From positions 62,001 to 126,000 of the forward strand of contig JAFZUY010000045.1 of the NCBI GenBank assembly GCA_017618075.1: 64,000 bases of DNA, given 5' to 3'. This DNA comes from Lachnospiraceae bacterium (GTDB taxonomy: Bacteria > Bacillota > Clostridia > Lachnospirales > Lachnospiraceae). Below are positions 27,096-35,670 of this stretch, in pieces. Under the pieces are notes generated by a model. That model searched no databases. It worked only from the letters and a program-made list of their open reading frames with translations, and had not been told where the DNA came from. The first letter of the stretch is position 1. Each line of letters begins with the position of its first letter. Made by a program: the position numbers and the translations under genes.

Positions 27096-30011
27096 ATGAA
27101 TCTTGAAGAACTTCAAAGTTACGAGATAAAAGAGTATAAATTCCTAAAAGACATAAACAGTGATGCTTATGTATTAACTCATAAAAAGACCGGTGCAAGA
27201 GTTGTATTAATGCCCAACGATGAAGAGAATAAAGTTTTTTATATCGGTTTCAGAACACCTCCCAAGGATTCGACAGGTGTTGCTCATATTGTTGAACACA
27301 CCGTGCTTTGCGGAAGTGACAAATATCCCATTAAAGACCCTTTTGTCGAGCTTTGCAAGGGCAGCCTTAATACATTCTTAAATGCCATGACTTATCCTGA
27401 TAAAACGGTTTATCCTGTGGCAAGCTGTAATGATTTTGATTTTAAAAATCTGATGGATGTTTATCTTGATGCGGTCTTTCATCCGAATATCTATAAAGAA
27501 GAAAAGATATTCAGACAGGAAGGCTGGCATTACGAGCTTGAAAACGCAGATGACGATCTTACAATAAACGGTGTCGTTTATTCTGAGATGAAGGGTGCTT
27601 TTTCCGATCCCGACGATATAGTTGAACGTCAGATAATGAATTCGATTTTCCCGGATACACCTTACGGTGTTGAATCCGGCGGTGATCCTGATGTAATTCC
27701 CGATTTGACATACGAGGATTTTATTAATTTTCATTCAAAATATTATCATCCTTCCAACAGCTATATTTTCCTGTACGGAAACTGCGATATGGCTGAAAGA
27801 CTGGATTATATTGATAAAGAATACTTGTCAAAATATGAAAAAATTGAAGTCACCTCGGAAATTGCTACTCAGAAGCCTTTTGAAGAAAGAAGAGAAGCGG
27901 TTATCGAATATCCTCTGACTGAAAACGAAGACGACAGGGATAAAACTTATCTTAATCTGACATACTGTTTTTCCGATTATTCGGACAGAGAACTGCCCAT
28001 AGTTTTAAGAGCGTTTGAATATGCTTTCAGTGGCAATCCCGCAGCGCCTTTAAGAAAATCTTTGCTTGATGCAGGCATCGGTGATGAGGTATATGCTTCA
28101 AGTGACTGCTCGATTAAGCAGAATCTTTTCGGTTTTTATGCCAAGGGAGCCAATAGAGAAGACAAGGAACAATTCTTAAGCATTATTAATGATGAACTTG
28201 AAAGAACAGTTCGCGAAGGCTTTGATAAGAAAACACTTCTCGCATTTTTGGTAAGAGAAGAATTTAAATACAGAGAAGCTGATTTCGGAAGAATTCCCAA
28301 AGGACTCGCTTTCGGACTTGATTTGCTTGAATCATGGCTATACGATGATGATCTTGCACTTCACCATATGGATAGTCTTGAGGTTTATAAGAAATTAAAA
28401 GAAGCCGTTAATACCGACTATTTTGAAAAGCTTCTGAATAAATACTTTATTGAAAACAATCACTGTATCTTTTGCATGGGCGTACCTGTTAAAGGACTTA
28501 CTCTTAAAAAAGAGAGTGAACTTGCAAATACCTTAAAAGAAAAGAAAGACAGTCTTTCCAAAGAAGAGATAGCCAAGATTGTAGAAGACACAAAGGCTTT
28601 AAAGGAATATCAAAAGACTCCGGATAAAAAGGAAGATCTAGAAAAGATAAAGCTTTTAAAGGTATCAGACATTAAAAAAGAAACAAGACCCGACAGAAAC
28701 AAGCTTTATGAGTTAAACGGCGTGAAATATCTTAAACAGGATATATTTACTTCCGGCATTGCTTATCTGACCCTTCTTTTTGATGTTAATTCGATTTCAA
28801 TCGAGCATATAAGATATATGCCGCTTCTTGCCAATATGCTTGCAAGACTCGATACGAAGAATTTAAATTACGGTGACTTGTCAAATGAGATAAAGCTTAA
28901 TACAGGCGGAATGAACATGTCATTTAACACCTGCAGGAATATTAAAACAGGTGAAATGAAATCATTCTTTGAGATAAATATCAAATTCCTATATGAGAAC
29001 AAAAAGAAGGTTTTTGAACTTTTGTCCGATGTTTTGTTTAACAGTATTCTCGATGATAAGGAAAAAATCGGAGAGTATTTATCGGAGCTTCGTTCACAGG
29101 GCGAAAGCATGCTTGTTTCTTCGCCTCATACAGTGGCACTGACCAGAGCTACATCCTATTTTGACAAGATGTTCAAAATAAACGATATTTCAATCGGTAT
29201 GGATGCAGTTAAGTTTATATCGGAACTTGAGAAAGACAAAGAAAATTCTACAGATAAGATCATAAAAGAATTTAAACTTCTTTTACCGATGATTTTAAGA
29301 AAAGAGAATCTGTTTATAAATCTTACATCTCCTTCGGATAAGCAGAATGAACTTGATGAAGAACTGTCTTTATTCACAGACAGTCTTTATACTTCGGATG
29401 TTGAAAAAAGTAAGATAGAAGTTGAATGTAATGAAGGAAACGAGGCATTTATATTCCCCGGACAGGTACAGTTTGTTGCAATGGCCGGTGAGTATATATC
29501 AAAAGGATATAAATTTTCGGGAGCTTTCAATGTATTAAGAACAATTATGGCATATGATTATCTCTGGAATAACGTCAGAGTTGAAGGCGGAGCGTACGGA
29601 TGTTTTGCTAACTTCACTATGTCCGGCCTTTGCTCGCTTGTTTCTTTTAGGGACCCTCATATAAATAATACTTTAAGAATATACAGAGAGCTTGCCGATT
29701 ATGTTGAAAACTTTGAGTGCAGCGACAGGCAGATGAACCAGTTTATAATAGGAGCTATTTCAGATATAGATGTTCCTCAGACCGCATCAGGTGAAGGCAA
29801 AGCAAATCTTGTATATTTCATGACCGGTGTAGATGAAAAAGACCGACAGAAAACAAGGGATGAGATTTTATCCTGCAGCATAGAAGATATCAGAAGTCTT
29901 GCCGAAAGAATTAAAGCAGCATTCGAAAAAGAATATATCTGCGTTGTTGGGGCAGAGGGTAAAATAAAAGAAAACAAAGCCTTGTTTGATAAAGTTTTAA
30001 ATCTCGTGTAA
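27096..30011 (+). CDS. M16C metallopeptidase (presequence-protease/insulinase family)
   Basis: 971 residues, the normal size for single-chain M16C enzymes. The inverted zinc motif HIVEH is at residues 64-68 with a downstream Glu in NGVVYSEMKGAFSDP. The second, non-catalytic half ends with the substrate-binding motif region VEGGAYGCFANF. No signal peptide, so it should act in the cytosol on short peptides. The ATG has AAAGGAG 10 bases upstream, directly after the preceding terminator, so a promoter may overlap that terminator or readthrough supplies transcription. Confidence 0.93.
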   Translation: MNLEELQSYEIKEYKFLKDINSDAYVLTHKKTGARVVLMPNDEENKVFYIGFRTPPKDSTGVAHIVEHTVLCGSDKYPIKDPFVELCKGSLNTFLNAMTYPDKTVYPVASCNDFDFKNLMDVYLDAVFHPNIYKEEKIFRQEGWHYELENADDDLTINGVVYSEMKGAFSDPDDIVERQIMNSIFPDTPYGVESGGDPDVIPDLTYEDFINFHSKYYHPSNSYIFLYGNCDMAERLDYIDKEYLSKYEKIEVTSEIATQKPFEERREAVIEYPLTENEDDRDKTYLNLTYCFSDYSDRELPIVLRAFEYAFSGNPAAPLRKSLLDAGIGDEVYASSDCSIKQNLFGFYAKGANREDKEQFLSIINDELERTVREGFDKKTLLAFLVREEFKYREADFGRIPKGLAFGLDLLESWLYDDDLALHHMDSLEVYKKLKEAVNTDYFEKLLNKYFIENNHCIFCMGVPVKGLTLKKESELANTLKEKKDSLSKEEIAKIVEDTKALKEYQKTPDKKEDLEKIKLLKVSDIKKETRPDRNKLYELNGVKYLKQDIFTSGIAYLTLLFDVNSISIEHIRYMPLLANMLARLDTKNLNYGDLSNEIKLNTGGMNMSFNTCRNIKTGEMKSFFEINIKFLYENKKKVFELLSDVLFNSILDDKEKIGEYLSELRSQGESMLVSSPHTVALTRATSYFDKMFKINDISIGMDAVKFISELEKDKENSTDKIIKEFKLLLPMILRKENLFINLTSPSDKQNELDEELSLFTDSLYTSDVEKSKIEVECNEGNEAFIFPGQVQFVAMAGEYISKGYKFSGAFNVLRTIMAYDYLWNNVRVEGGAYGCFANFTMSGLCSLVSFRDPHINNTLRIYRELADYVENFECSDRQMNQFIIGAISDIDVPQTASGEGKANLVYFMTGVDEKDRQKTRDEILSCSIEDIRSLAERIKAAFEKEYICVVGAEGKIKENKALFDKVLNLV

Positions 30012-30019
30012 AATTTTTT

Positions 30020-30046
30020 AATATTTTTCCATAAATATTATTTTTT
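30020..30046 (+). terminator. Weak AT-rich terminator candidate
   Basis: AATATTT (30020-30026) and AAATATT (30033-30039) form a 7-bp A/T stem followed by six T. Its low stability makes it uncertain. Confidence 0.35.
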
Positions 30047-30113
30047 GTTTCGTATATGTATCAAACGAATAAAAAAAGCAGGAGATTTTGCTTAATTAAC
30101 GGAGGAAAAGATT

Positions 30114-31274
30114 ATGAAGAAAAACGAATTGATCAGTAAATTATCTGTAATCGGAGCAATGATTTTACTTGCATCAACTCTGGTTGCATGTAACAGCGGT
30201 ACAAATTATGCTACTACAACTGCCACTGCCGATGATTATTCTTATGCACAAGGCAAGAATGCATTTTATGAGACAGCCACAACTGGGGGTTATGATTTAT
30301 ATGATGAAGTTGAATATTATGCAGACGAAGCTGAGTATTACGATGACGGCGGATATTCTGTCGGTTCGATGTCAACACCCATTACCGAGACTCAGGCCAA
30401 TGCTTCTGTAGCTGCAAACAGAAAACTTATCAAGACTGTTGATATGACAATTGAAACAGTCAGCTTTGATGAAACTATTGCAAATCTTCGCAATCAGATT
30501 AATGCAGTCGGTGGTTATATTGAAAGCGAATATTCATATAACGGAAGTCTATACAACAATTCCAATCAGAGCAAATACGCTACAATTACCGTTCGTGTTC
30601 CCGATACCGCTTTGGAAGGTTTTGTAAATAACGTTTCGGGTATCGGTAATGTAACTCAGAAAACCACATCCACAAGAGACGTTACTTTAAGTTATGTTGA
30701 TACTGAAAGCAAAAAAGAAATGTACAAGGCTGAGCAGGAAAGCTTACTCGCTCTTCTTGAAAAAGCTGAAACAATCGAAGATATCACATACCTTACACAG
30801 AGACTTACAGAGGTAAGATACAATATCGAATCAATGGAATCTTCTTTAAGAGTTTATGATGATCTTGTTGATTACGCTACAGTAAACTTTACAATTAACG
30901 AAGTTAAGGTTCTTACACCTACCGTAATCGTAGAAAAGACACCCGGAGAGGAACTTAAAGAAGGTTTTGCCACCAGCGTTAAAGATGTACTGGTTGATAC
31001 AAGAGATTTCTTTATCAGATTAATCATCAACCTTCCTTACATCATTCGCGGACTCCTTTGCCTCGCTATACCTGTAGTAATTATCTTTATCATCGTACTT
31101 ATTATCGTAAAAGTATCAAAGAAGAAAGCAAAAAAGAATCAGGCTTATCTTGATAAGGTTAAAAAAGACAACGAAAAACTTGCTACAGTAGCTGCTAAGG
31201 TTGAAGAAGAAAAGAAAGAAACTCCTAAAGCGGAAGAAAAGAAAGATGAAGTTAAAACCGAAGAAAAGAAATAA
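30114..31274 (+). CDS. DUF4349-like lipoprotein with C-terminal membrane anchor
   Basis: 386 residues. Signal peptide with lipobox LVAC (Cys26 lipidated), a low-complexity Tyr/Asp-rich spacer, the DUF4349-like domain (KLIKTVDMTIETVSFDETIANLRNQINAVGGYIESE to the STRDVTLSYVDTESKKEMYKAEQESL coiled coil), then one membrane helix (~305-330) and a Lys/Glu-rich cytosolic tail. It is tethered by both ends. The family is common in Firmicutes and its function is poorly known. The start has a GGAGG site. era follows 12 bases after the stop. Confidence 0.88.
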   Translation: MKKNELISKLSVIGAMILLASTLVACNSGTNYATTTATADDYSYAQGKNAFYETATTGGYDLYDEVEYYADEAEYYDDGGYSVGSMSTPITETQANASVAANRKLIKTVDMTIETVSFDETIANLRNQINAVGGYIESEYSYNGSLYNNSNQSKYATITVRVPDTALEGFVNNVSGIGNVTQKTTSTRDVTLSYVDTESKKEMYKAEQESLLALLEKAETIEDITYLTQRLTEVRYNIESMESSLRVYDDLVDYATVNFTINEVKVLTPTVIVEKTPGEELKEGFATSVKDVLVDTRDFFIRLIINLPYIIRGLLCLAIPVVIIFIIVLIIVKVSKKKAKKNQAYLDKVKKDNEKLATVAAKVEEEKKETPKAEEKKDEVKTEEKK

Positions 31275-31286
31275 AATCGGAGTAAC

Positions 31287-32192
31287 ATGGAAAATAAAAC
31301 AAAATCAGGATTTGTATCGATTATCGGCAGACCCAATGTAGGGAAAAGTACACTGATGAATAAAATCATCGGTCAGAAAATAGCCATCACATCGAGCAAA
31401 CCCCAGACAACCAGAACCAGAATTTCGACAGTGTATACAAAGGGCAATGTTCAGATGGTCTTTGTAGATACACCGGGACTTCACAAAGCGAAGAACAAAC
31501 TCGGCGAAAGCATGGTATCTGCAGCAAAAAGAACATTTAATGAATCGGATGTCTGCCTCTATTTAACAGAGGCAGACCCTCATTTGGGAGAGCAGGATGA
31601 AAACATCCTCTCTCTTTTGCGTACTGTAAGTATTCCCGTAATACTTGTTTTAACCAAGACCGATAAGTACGAAAAAGAAAAGGTTTTCAAAGCAATCGAA
31701 CTCTTTTCAAAACAGATGGATTTTGCGGATGTAATACCTTTATCTGCCAAGAATGGCAAGAATATGGATACTCTTCTTGAAGTACTTGAGAAATTTATCC
31801 CCGAAGGACCTTTTTATTACGATCCCGAAACTCTGACGGATCAGCCTGAAAGACAGATTGTATCTGAAATTATAAGGGAAAAATGTTTAAGATGCTTAGG
31901 TGATGAAATCCCTCACGGAATAGCTGTTGTAATAGAAACAATGAGTTTTTCCAAGAATGTGGTTGATATCGAAGCAAGTATTATATGCGAAAGAGATACG
32001 CACAAGGGGATGATAATCGGAAAAGGCGCATCGAAGATAAAAGAAATAGGCTCTATGGCAAGAATTGATATTGAAAAGATGCTTGATAAAAAAGTAAATT
32101 TAAAACTTTTTGTCAAAACCAAAGAGAACTGGAGAGACTCGGAGTTTCTGTTAAAGAATTTCGGATTTATATCTGAGGACAAGGATGAATAA
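31287..32192 (+). CDS. era: GTPase Era
   Basis: 301 residues: G1 GRPNVGKST, switch region TTRTRI, G3 DTPGLHK, G4 TKTD, and a C-terminal KH domain (GMIIGKGASKIKEIGSMARIDIEKML). Era binds the 3' end of 16S rRNA and assists 30S maturation. The last codons overlap recO (ATGAATAA), so translation is coupled. The usual ybeY and cdd neighbours are absent here. Confidence 0.97.
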   Translation: MENKTKSGFVSIIGRPNVGKSTLMNKIIGQKIAITSSKPQTTRTRISTVYTKGNVQMVFVDTPGLHKAKNKLGESMVSAAKRTFNESDVCLYLTEADPHLGEQDENILSLLRTVSIPVILVLTKTDKYEKEKVFKAIELFSKQMDFADVIPLSAKNGKNMDTLLEVLEKFIPEGPFYYDPETLTDQPERQIVSEIIREKCLRCLGDEIPHGIAVVIETMSFSKNVVDIEASIICERDTHKGMIIGKGASKIKEIGSMARIDIEKMLDKKVNLKLFVKTKENWRDSEFLLKNFGFISEDKDE

Positions 32193-32835
32193 TTTATCTG
32201 ATAATCTTTTGTCTGTGACCGGTATGGTTATAAAACAGGAACCGAGTGGTGAATTCGACAGAAGAGTAGTTATACTGACAAAAGAAAAAGGTAAAATTTC
32301 TGTCTTTGCCAAAGGTGCGAGAAGACAGAATTCAATTCTTTCGGCAGCAACCAATCCGTTTGCTTTCGGAAGATTTACTTTGTTTGCGGGCAGGAGTGCT
32401 TATTCGTTAAGAGAAGCATTTATAGATGATTATTTTGAAGGCATGCGTTCTGATATAACAATGGCTTATTACGGAATGTATTTTCTTGAAATAGCAGATT
32501 ATTATTCAAGAGAAAACAGTGATGATGCGGATCTTTTAAGACTTTTATATCAGGGAGTCAGGGTGCTGGAAAACCCCATTCATTCACGAAAGTTTACAAG
32601 GGCGGTATTTGAGATAAAAGCCATTCAGTTAAACGGAGAACTTCCTTATCCCGATGCAAAGAAATATGCTCCGGGTGTTGTAAAAGCGGTTAATTTTATA
32701 ATCGAATCACCCGTTAACAAGGTTTTTTCTTTTAAACTGTCGGAAGAAAGCGAAAACGAACTGATTTCTTTTGCAAAAGAAGTGTCTGAATTTACTTTTG
32801 ACAAAAAATTTACTTCTTTATTGTTGATTGATTAA
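32185..32835 (+). CDS. recO: DNA repair protein RecO, short form
   Basis: 216 residues, about 30 shorter than typical RecO. The N-terminal OB fold is clear (TGMVIKQEPSGEFDRRVVILTKEKGKISVFAKGARRQNS), followed by the helical bundle. The Cys4 zinc motif of many RecO proteins is missing: there is no Cys pair in the C-terminal part. RecO loads RecA with RecR in gap repair. The start overlaps the end of era by 8 bases. A 35-codon ORF follows. Confidence 0.9.
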   Translation: MNNLSDNLLSVTGMVIKQEPSGEFDRRVVILTKEKGKISVFAKGARRQNSILSAATNPFAFGRFTLFAGRSAYSLREAFIDDYFEGMRSDITMAYYGMYFLEIADYYSRENSDDADLLRLLYQGVRVLENPIHSRKFTRAVFEIKAIQLNGELPYPDAKKYAPGVVKAVNFIIESPVNKVFSFKLSEESENELISFAKEVSEFTFDKKFTSLLLID

Positions 32836-32848
32836 AAGAGGTATATCG

Positions 32849-32956
32849 ATGAAGAAACCAAGTATTAAAAATATTTTATTAATTCTTCTTATAATACTCG
32901 CTCTGTTCGGGTTGTTTTGTTTTGTGCATTTTGCTGTTGTTGCCACATTAACATAA
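32849..32956 (+). CDS. 35-aa single-helix membrane peptide
   Basis: ATG 32849 with AGAGG about 8 bases upstream. The product has a basic N terminus (MKKPSIKN) and then a long hydrophobic helix (ILLILLIILALFGLFCFV), ending at TAA 32954-32956. It lies 13 bases after recO and before a strong promoter, so it would be the last gene of the era-recO transcript. The length and context are plausible for a small membrane protein, but no family is recognised. Confidence 0.55.
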   Translation: MKKPSIKNILLILLIILALFGLFCFVHFAVVATLT

Positions 32957-32972
32957 ACATACAATATTTTTT

Positions 32973-33001
32973 TTGACATTAAAATGACATATATGTATAA
33001 T
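32973..33001 (+). promoter_or_regulatory. Perfect consensus promoter for glyQS
   Basis: TTGACA at 32973-32978, exactly 17 bp, TATAAT at 32996-33001: a full match to the sigma-A consensus, 71 bases before the glyQS start. Confidence 0.88.
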
Positions 33002-33071
33002 TGTAAAAGTTTTAAATCAGTTACTTATTATAATTTGTAAATATATAAAAGATAATTACCGGAGGAGACAA

Positions 33072-34469
33072 ATGGAAAAATCAATGGACAAAATTGTAGC
33101 TCTTGCGAAAGGCAGAGGATTTATTTATCCCGGCTCCGAAATTTACGGCGGTCTTGCAAATACTTGGGATTACGGTAACCTCGGCGTAGAGCTTAAGAAT
33201 AATGTTAAAAAAGCCTGGTGGCAGAAGTTCGTACAGGAAAACCCTTACAATGTAGGCGTTGACTGTGCCATTCTTATGAATCCTCAGACATGGGTTGCAT
33301 CCGGCCATCTAGGCGGTTTTTCCGATCCTTTGATGGATTGTAAGCAGTGCCACGAAAGATTCAGAGCCGACAAGCTTATTGAAGATTTCGCAGAAGAAAA
33401 GGGCATTACTTTGCCCAAGCCCATTGATGCTTTTTCACAGGATGAAATGATGGCATTCATAAAAGACAATGCTGTTCCCTGTCCTACCTGCGGTAAGCAT
33501 GATTTTACGGATATCAGACAGTTCAACCTTATGTTCAAGACATTCCAGGGTGTAACCGAGGATGCTAAGAACACTGTATATTTAAGACCTGAAACAGCTC
33601 AGGGTATTTTCGTTAACTTTAAGAATGTTCAGAGAACATCCAGAAAGAAAGTTCCTTTCGGTATCGGTCAGATCGGTAAGTCTTTCAGAAACGAAATTAC
33701 ACCCGGTAACTTCACATTCAGAACAAGAGAGTTCGAACAGATGGAACTTGAATTCTTCTGTAAACCCGGTACAGACCTTGACTGGTTCCAGTACTGGAGA
33801 GGTTTCTGCCGTGATTGGTTATTAAGCCTCGGTATCAAAGAAGACGAAATGAGACTTCGTGACCATGATCCCGAAGAACTTTGCTTTTATTCAAAAGGTA
33901 CCACAGATATCGAGTTCTTATTCCCGTTCGGCTGGGGCGAACTCTGGGGTATTGCTGACAGAACTGATTACGACCTTACACAGCATCAGGAAGTATCAAA
34001 GCAGGATATGTCTTACTTTGATGATGAAACAAACGAAAAGTACATTCCCTATGTTGTTGAGCCTTCACTTGGATGTGACAGAGTTGTACTTGCATTTCTT
34101 TGCGCAGCTTACGATGAAGAAAACCTTGGTACTGAGGAAGCACCGGATATGCGTACCGTAATGCGTTTCCATCCTGCACTTGCACCTGTTAAAATCGGTG
34201 TGCTTCCTTTATCTAAGAAACTTAATGAGGGCGCTGAGAAAATCTTCACAGAGCTTTCAAAGAAATATAACTGCGAATTCGATGACAGAGGAAATATCGG
34301 CAAGAGATACAGAAGACAGGACGAGATCGGTACTCCTTTCTGTATCACATACGATTTTGATTCCGAAAACGACAACTGCGTAACCGTCAGATTCCGTGAT
34401 TCCATGGAACAGGAGAGAGTTGCAATCGCTGACCTTGATGCATATTTCGCAGATAAATTTACATTTTAA
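33072..34469 (+). CDS. glyQS: Glycyl-tRNA synthetase, single-chain (alpha2) type
   Basis: 465 residues. Class II aminoacyl-tRNA synthetase with the glycine signature [20 protein letters not shown], motif 2 [21 protein letters not shown], motif 3 [14 protein letters not shown], and a C-terminal anticodon domain ([13 protein letters not shown]). Two CxxC pairs (CKQC, CPTC) may bind zinc. This is the eukaryote/archaea-like homodimer form found in many Firmicutes, in contrast to the glyQ+glyS tetramer. The 60-70-base leader is too short for a T-box, so it seems not to be regulated by uncharged tRNA. Confidence 0.95.
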   Translation: MEKSMDKIVALAKGRGFIYPGSEIYGGLANTWDYGNLGVELKNNVKKAWWQKFVQENPYNVGVDCAILMNPQTWVASGHLGGFSDPLMDCKQCHERFRADKLIEDFAEEKGITLPKPIDAFSQDEMMAFIKDNAVPCPTCGKHDFTDIRQFNLMFKTFQGVTEDAKNTVYLRPETAQGIFVNFKNVQRTSRKKVPFGIGQIGKSFRNEITPGNFTFRTREFEQMELEFFCKPGTDLDWFQYWRGFCRDWLLSLGIKEDEMRLRDHDPEELCFYSKGTTDIEFLFPFGWGELWGIADRTDYDLTQHQEVSKQDMSYFDDETNEKYIPYVVEPSLGCDRVVLAFLCAAYDEENLGTEEAPDMRTVMRFHPALAPVKIGVLPLSKKLNEGAEKIFTELSKKYNCEFDDRGNIGKRYRRQDEIGTPFCITYDFDSENDNCVTVRFRDSMEQERVAIADLDAYFADKFTF

Positions 34470-34513
34470 CTCAAAAATGAGAGTGGATGAATAAACTTGA
34501 AAGGAATACTTTT

Positions 34514-35443
34514 ATGACCAAACAAAAACTTATTGTTTTTTTAGGAGCGTTAGCACTTGTTACTTCTTTTATGGGATGTTCTTTATTGCCCTCAAAGGAT
34601 AATACTCCTGCAACGACAGTTTCAAAAATAGAAGCTGACCCAATAAAAGACGATGACAAAACTACTGTTGATACGACAGTTGACACTACGGTAGACCCTA
34701 CAATTGAAACTACTGTTGATACTGAAGACGGCAACGAAAGCAACAGTGCTGCTGAATATAAGGATCTTGAAGAATATTTCAGCAATCCTTTGAACAAATG
34801 GGCACTCGAAGCTATGGCCAACAGCTCCGATTATGAAAACATCTTTTCAAACGTTGAAGTTGAAGTCAAAGGAAACAGAATGATTTATGAGTTTACTTCG
34901 GTGACTGAACTTGGTTCAAACATTGAAGAAACCATGCAGGCTAATGCAAACGCTGCAAAAGGACAGCTTTTTGCAAGCATCCGTTCCCTGGTTGATACCG
35001 AAGATAAAATGGAAATCGAATACATTTATTACAATCCCGACGGAACACAGGTTGCAGATATCATTTTATACGAAGAAGACGATGACCAGACCGGCGGTTA
35101 TGAATCAACAGCAGATAAGGGTACTGTTCAGTATTATTATGAATCTACTTTCGGTCCCGATTATTGGGATAATTCCGTAGATACGCTTCTTGAACAGTAT
35201 GGTGATACATGTACGGATATTAAGATTGAATGTGTAGGAAATACAGTATCATCATATTACTATCTGGCTGCCGATATCGGAGATGCTCAGGAATCAATTG
35301 AAAGCGGTTTTGATGATGAATCAAAGAAGCAACTGATTGACCAGATTAAGGTACCTTCAGGAGTTAAGGATCCTGTTACCATCGAATATTATTACATTAA
35401 TCCCGACGGATCCACAGCTGCAGTAATAAGTTTCGAAGGTTAA
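34514..35443 (+). CDS. Lipoprotein with two DUF4854-like domains
   Basis: 309 residues from ATG 34514 (GAAAGGA upstream); the frame is open further up but has no better start. Lipobox SFMGC, then a Thr/Asp-rich linker (KTTVDTTVDTTVDPT). Two similar ~110-residue halves follow, each ending in the same kind of strand: MEIEYIYYNPDGTQVADI and VTIEYYYINPDGSTAAVI. Each half resembles DUF4854, a small domain of clostridial lipoproteins with unknown function. A duplication is evident. Confidence 0.75.
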   Translation: MTKQKLIVFLGALALVTSFMGCSLLPSKDNTPATTVSKIEADPIKDDDKTTVDTTVDTTVDPTIETTVDTEDGNESNSAAEYKDLEEYFSNPLNKWALEAMANSSDYENIFSNVEVEVKGNRMIYEFTSVTELGSNIEETMQANANAAKGQLFASIRSLVDTEDKMEIEYIYYNPDGTQVADIILYEEDDDQTGGYESTADKGTVQYYYESTFGPDYWDNSVDTLLEQYGDTCTDIKIECVGNTVSSYYYLAADIGDAQESIESGFDDESKKQLIDQIKVPSGVKDPVTIEYYYINPDGSTAAVISFEG

Positions 35444-35465
35444 TCAAAACAAAAAAATATTTTTA

Positions 35466-35494
35466 TGGCGAAATATGTAAACCTGTGATATAAT
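35466..35494 (+). promoter_or_regulatory. Probable promoter for ppdK
   Basis: TATAAT at 35489-35494 with a TGTGA extension upstream and a weak -35 TGGCGA at 35466-35471, 17-bp spacing. The leader to ppdK would be about 170 bases. Confidence 0.55.
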
Positions 35495-35518
35495 ATTTTC
35501 GCGTAAAATCTAATATAT

Positions 35519-35565
35519 GGAAATTATATTCTCTTTTATGAGGAAAGAAAGAGAATATAATTTCT
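35519..35565 (+). promoter_or_regulatory. Long perfect hairpin in the ppdK leader
   Basis: Arms 35521-35536 (AAATTATATTCTCTTT) and 35548-35563 (AAAGAGAATATAATTT) are exact reverse complements; 35520/35564 adds a G-C pair and 35519/35565 a G-U pair. The loop is 11 bases. It is not followed by a T-run, so it is a leader structure and not a simple terminator. Further down, CCTTT (35619-35623) could pair with AAAGG of the ppdK ribosome binding site. Confidence 0.75.
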
Positions 35566-35670
35566 TTTATTGAGAGCGACGAAGGACTTGAAAAAAGGAG
35601 TTCTTGGTCTTTTATTTGCCTTTATTGTAAGCTTTACAAAATCTATGTTTCAAAGGAGGAACAAATCGGT

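Noticed and set aside
33002-33071. T-box riboswitch before glyQS
   Set aside because: The leader is too short and shows no T-box sequence or antiterminator.
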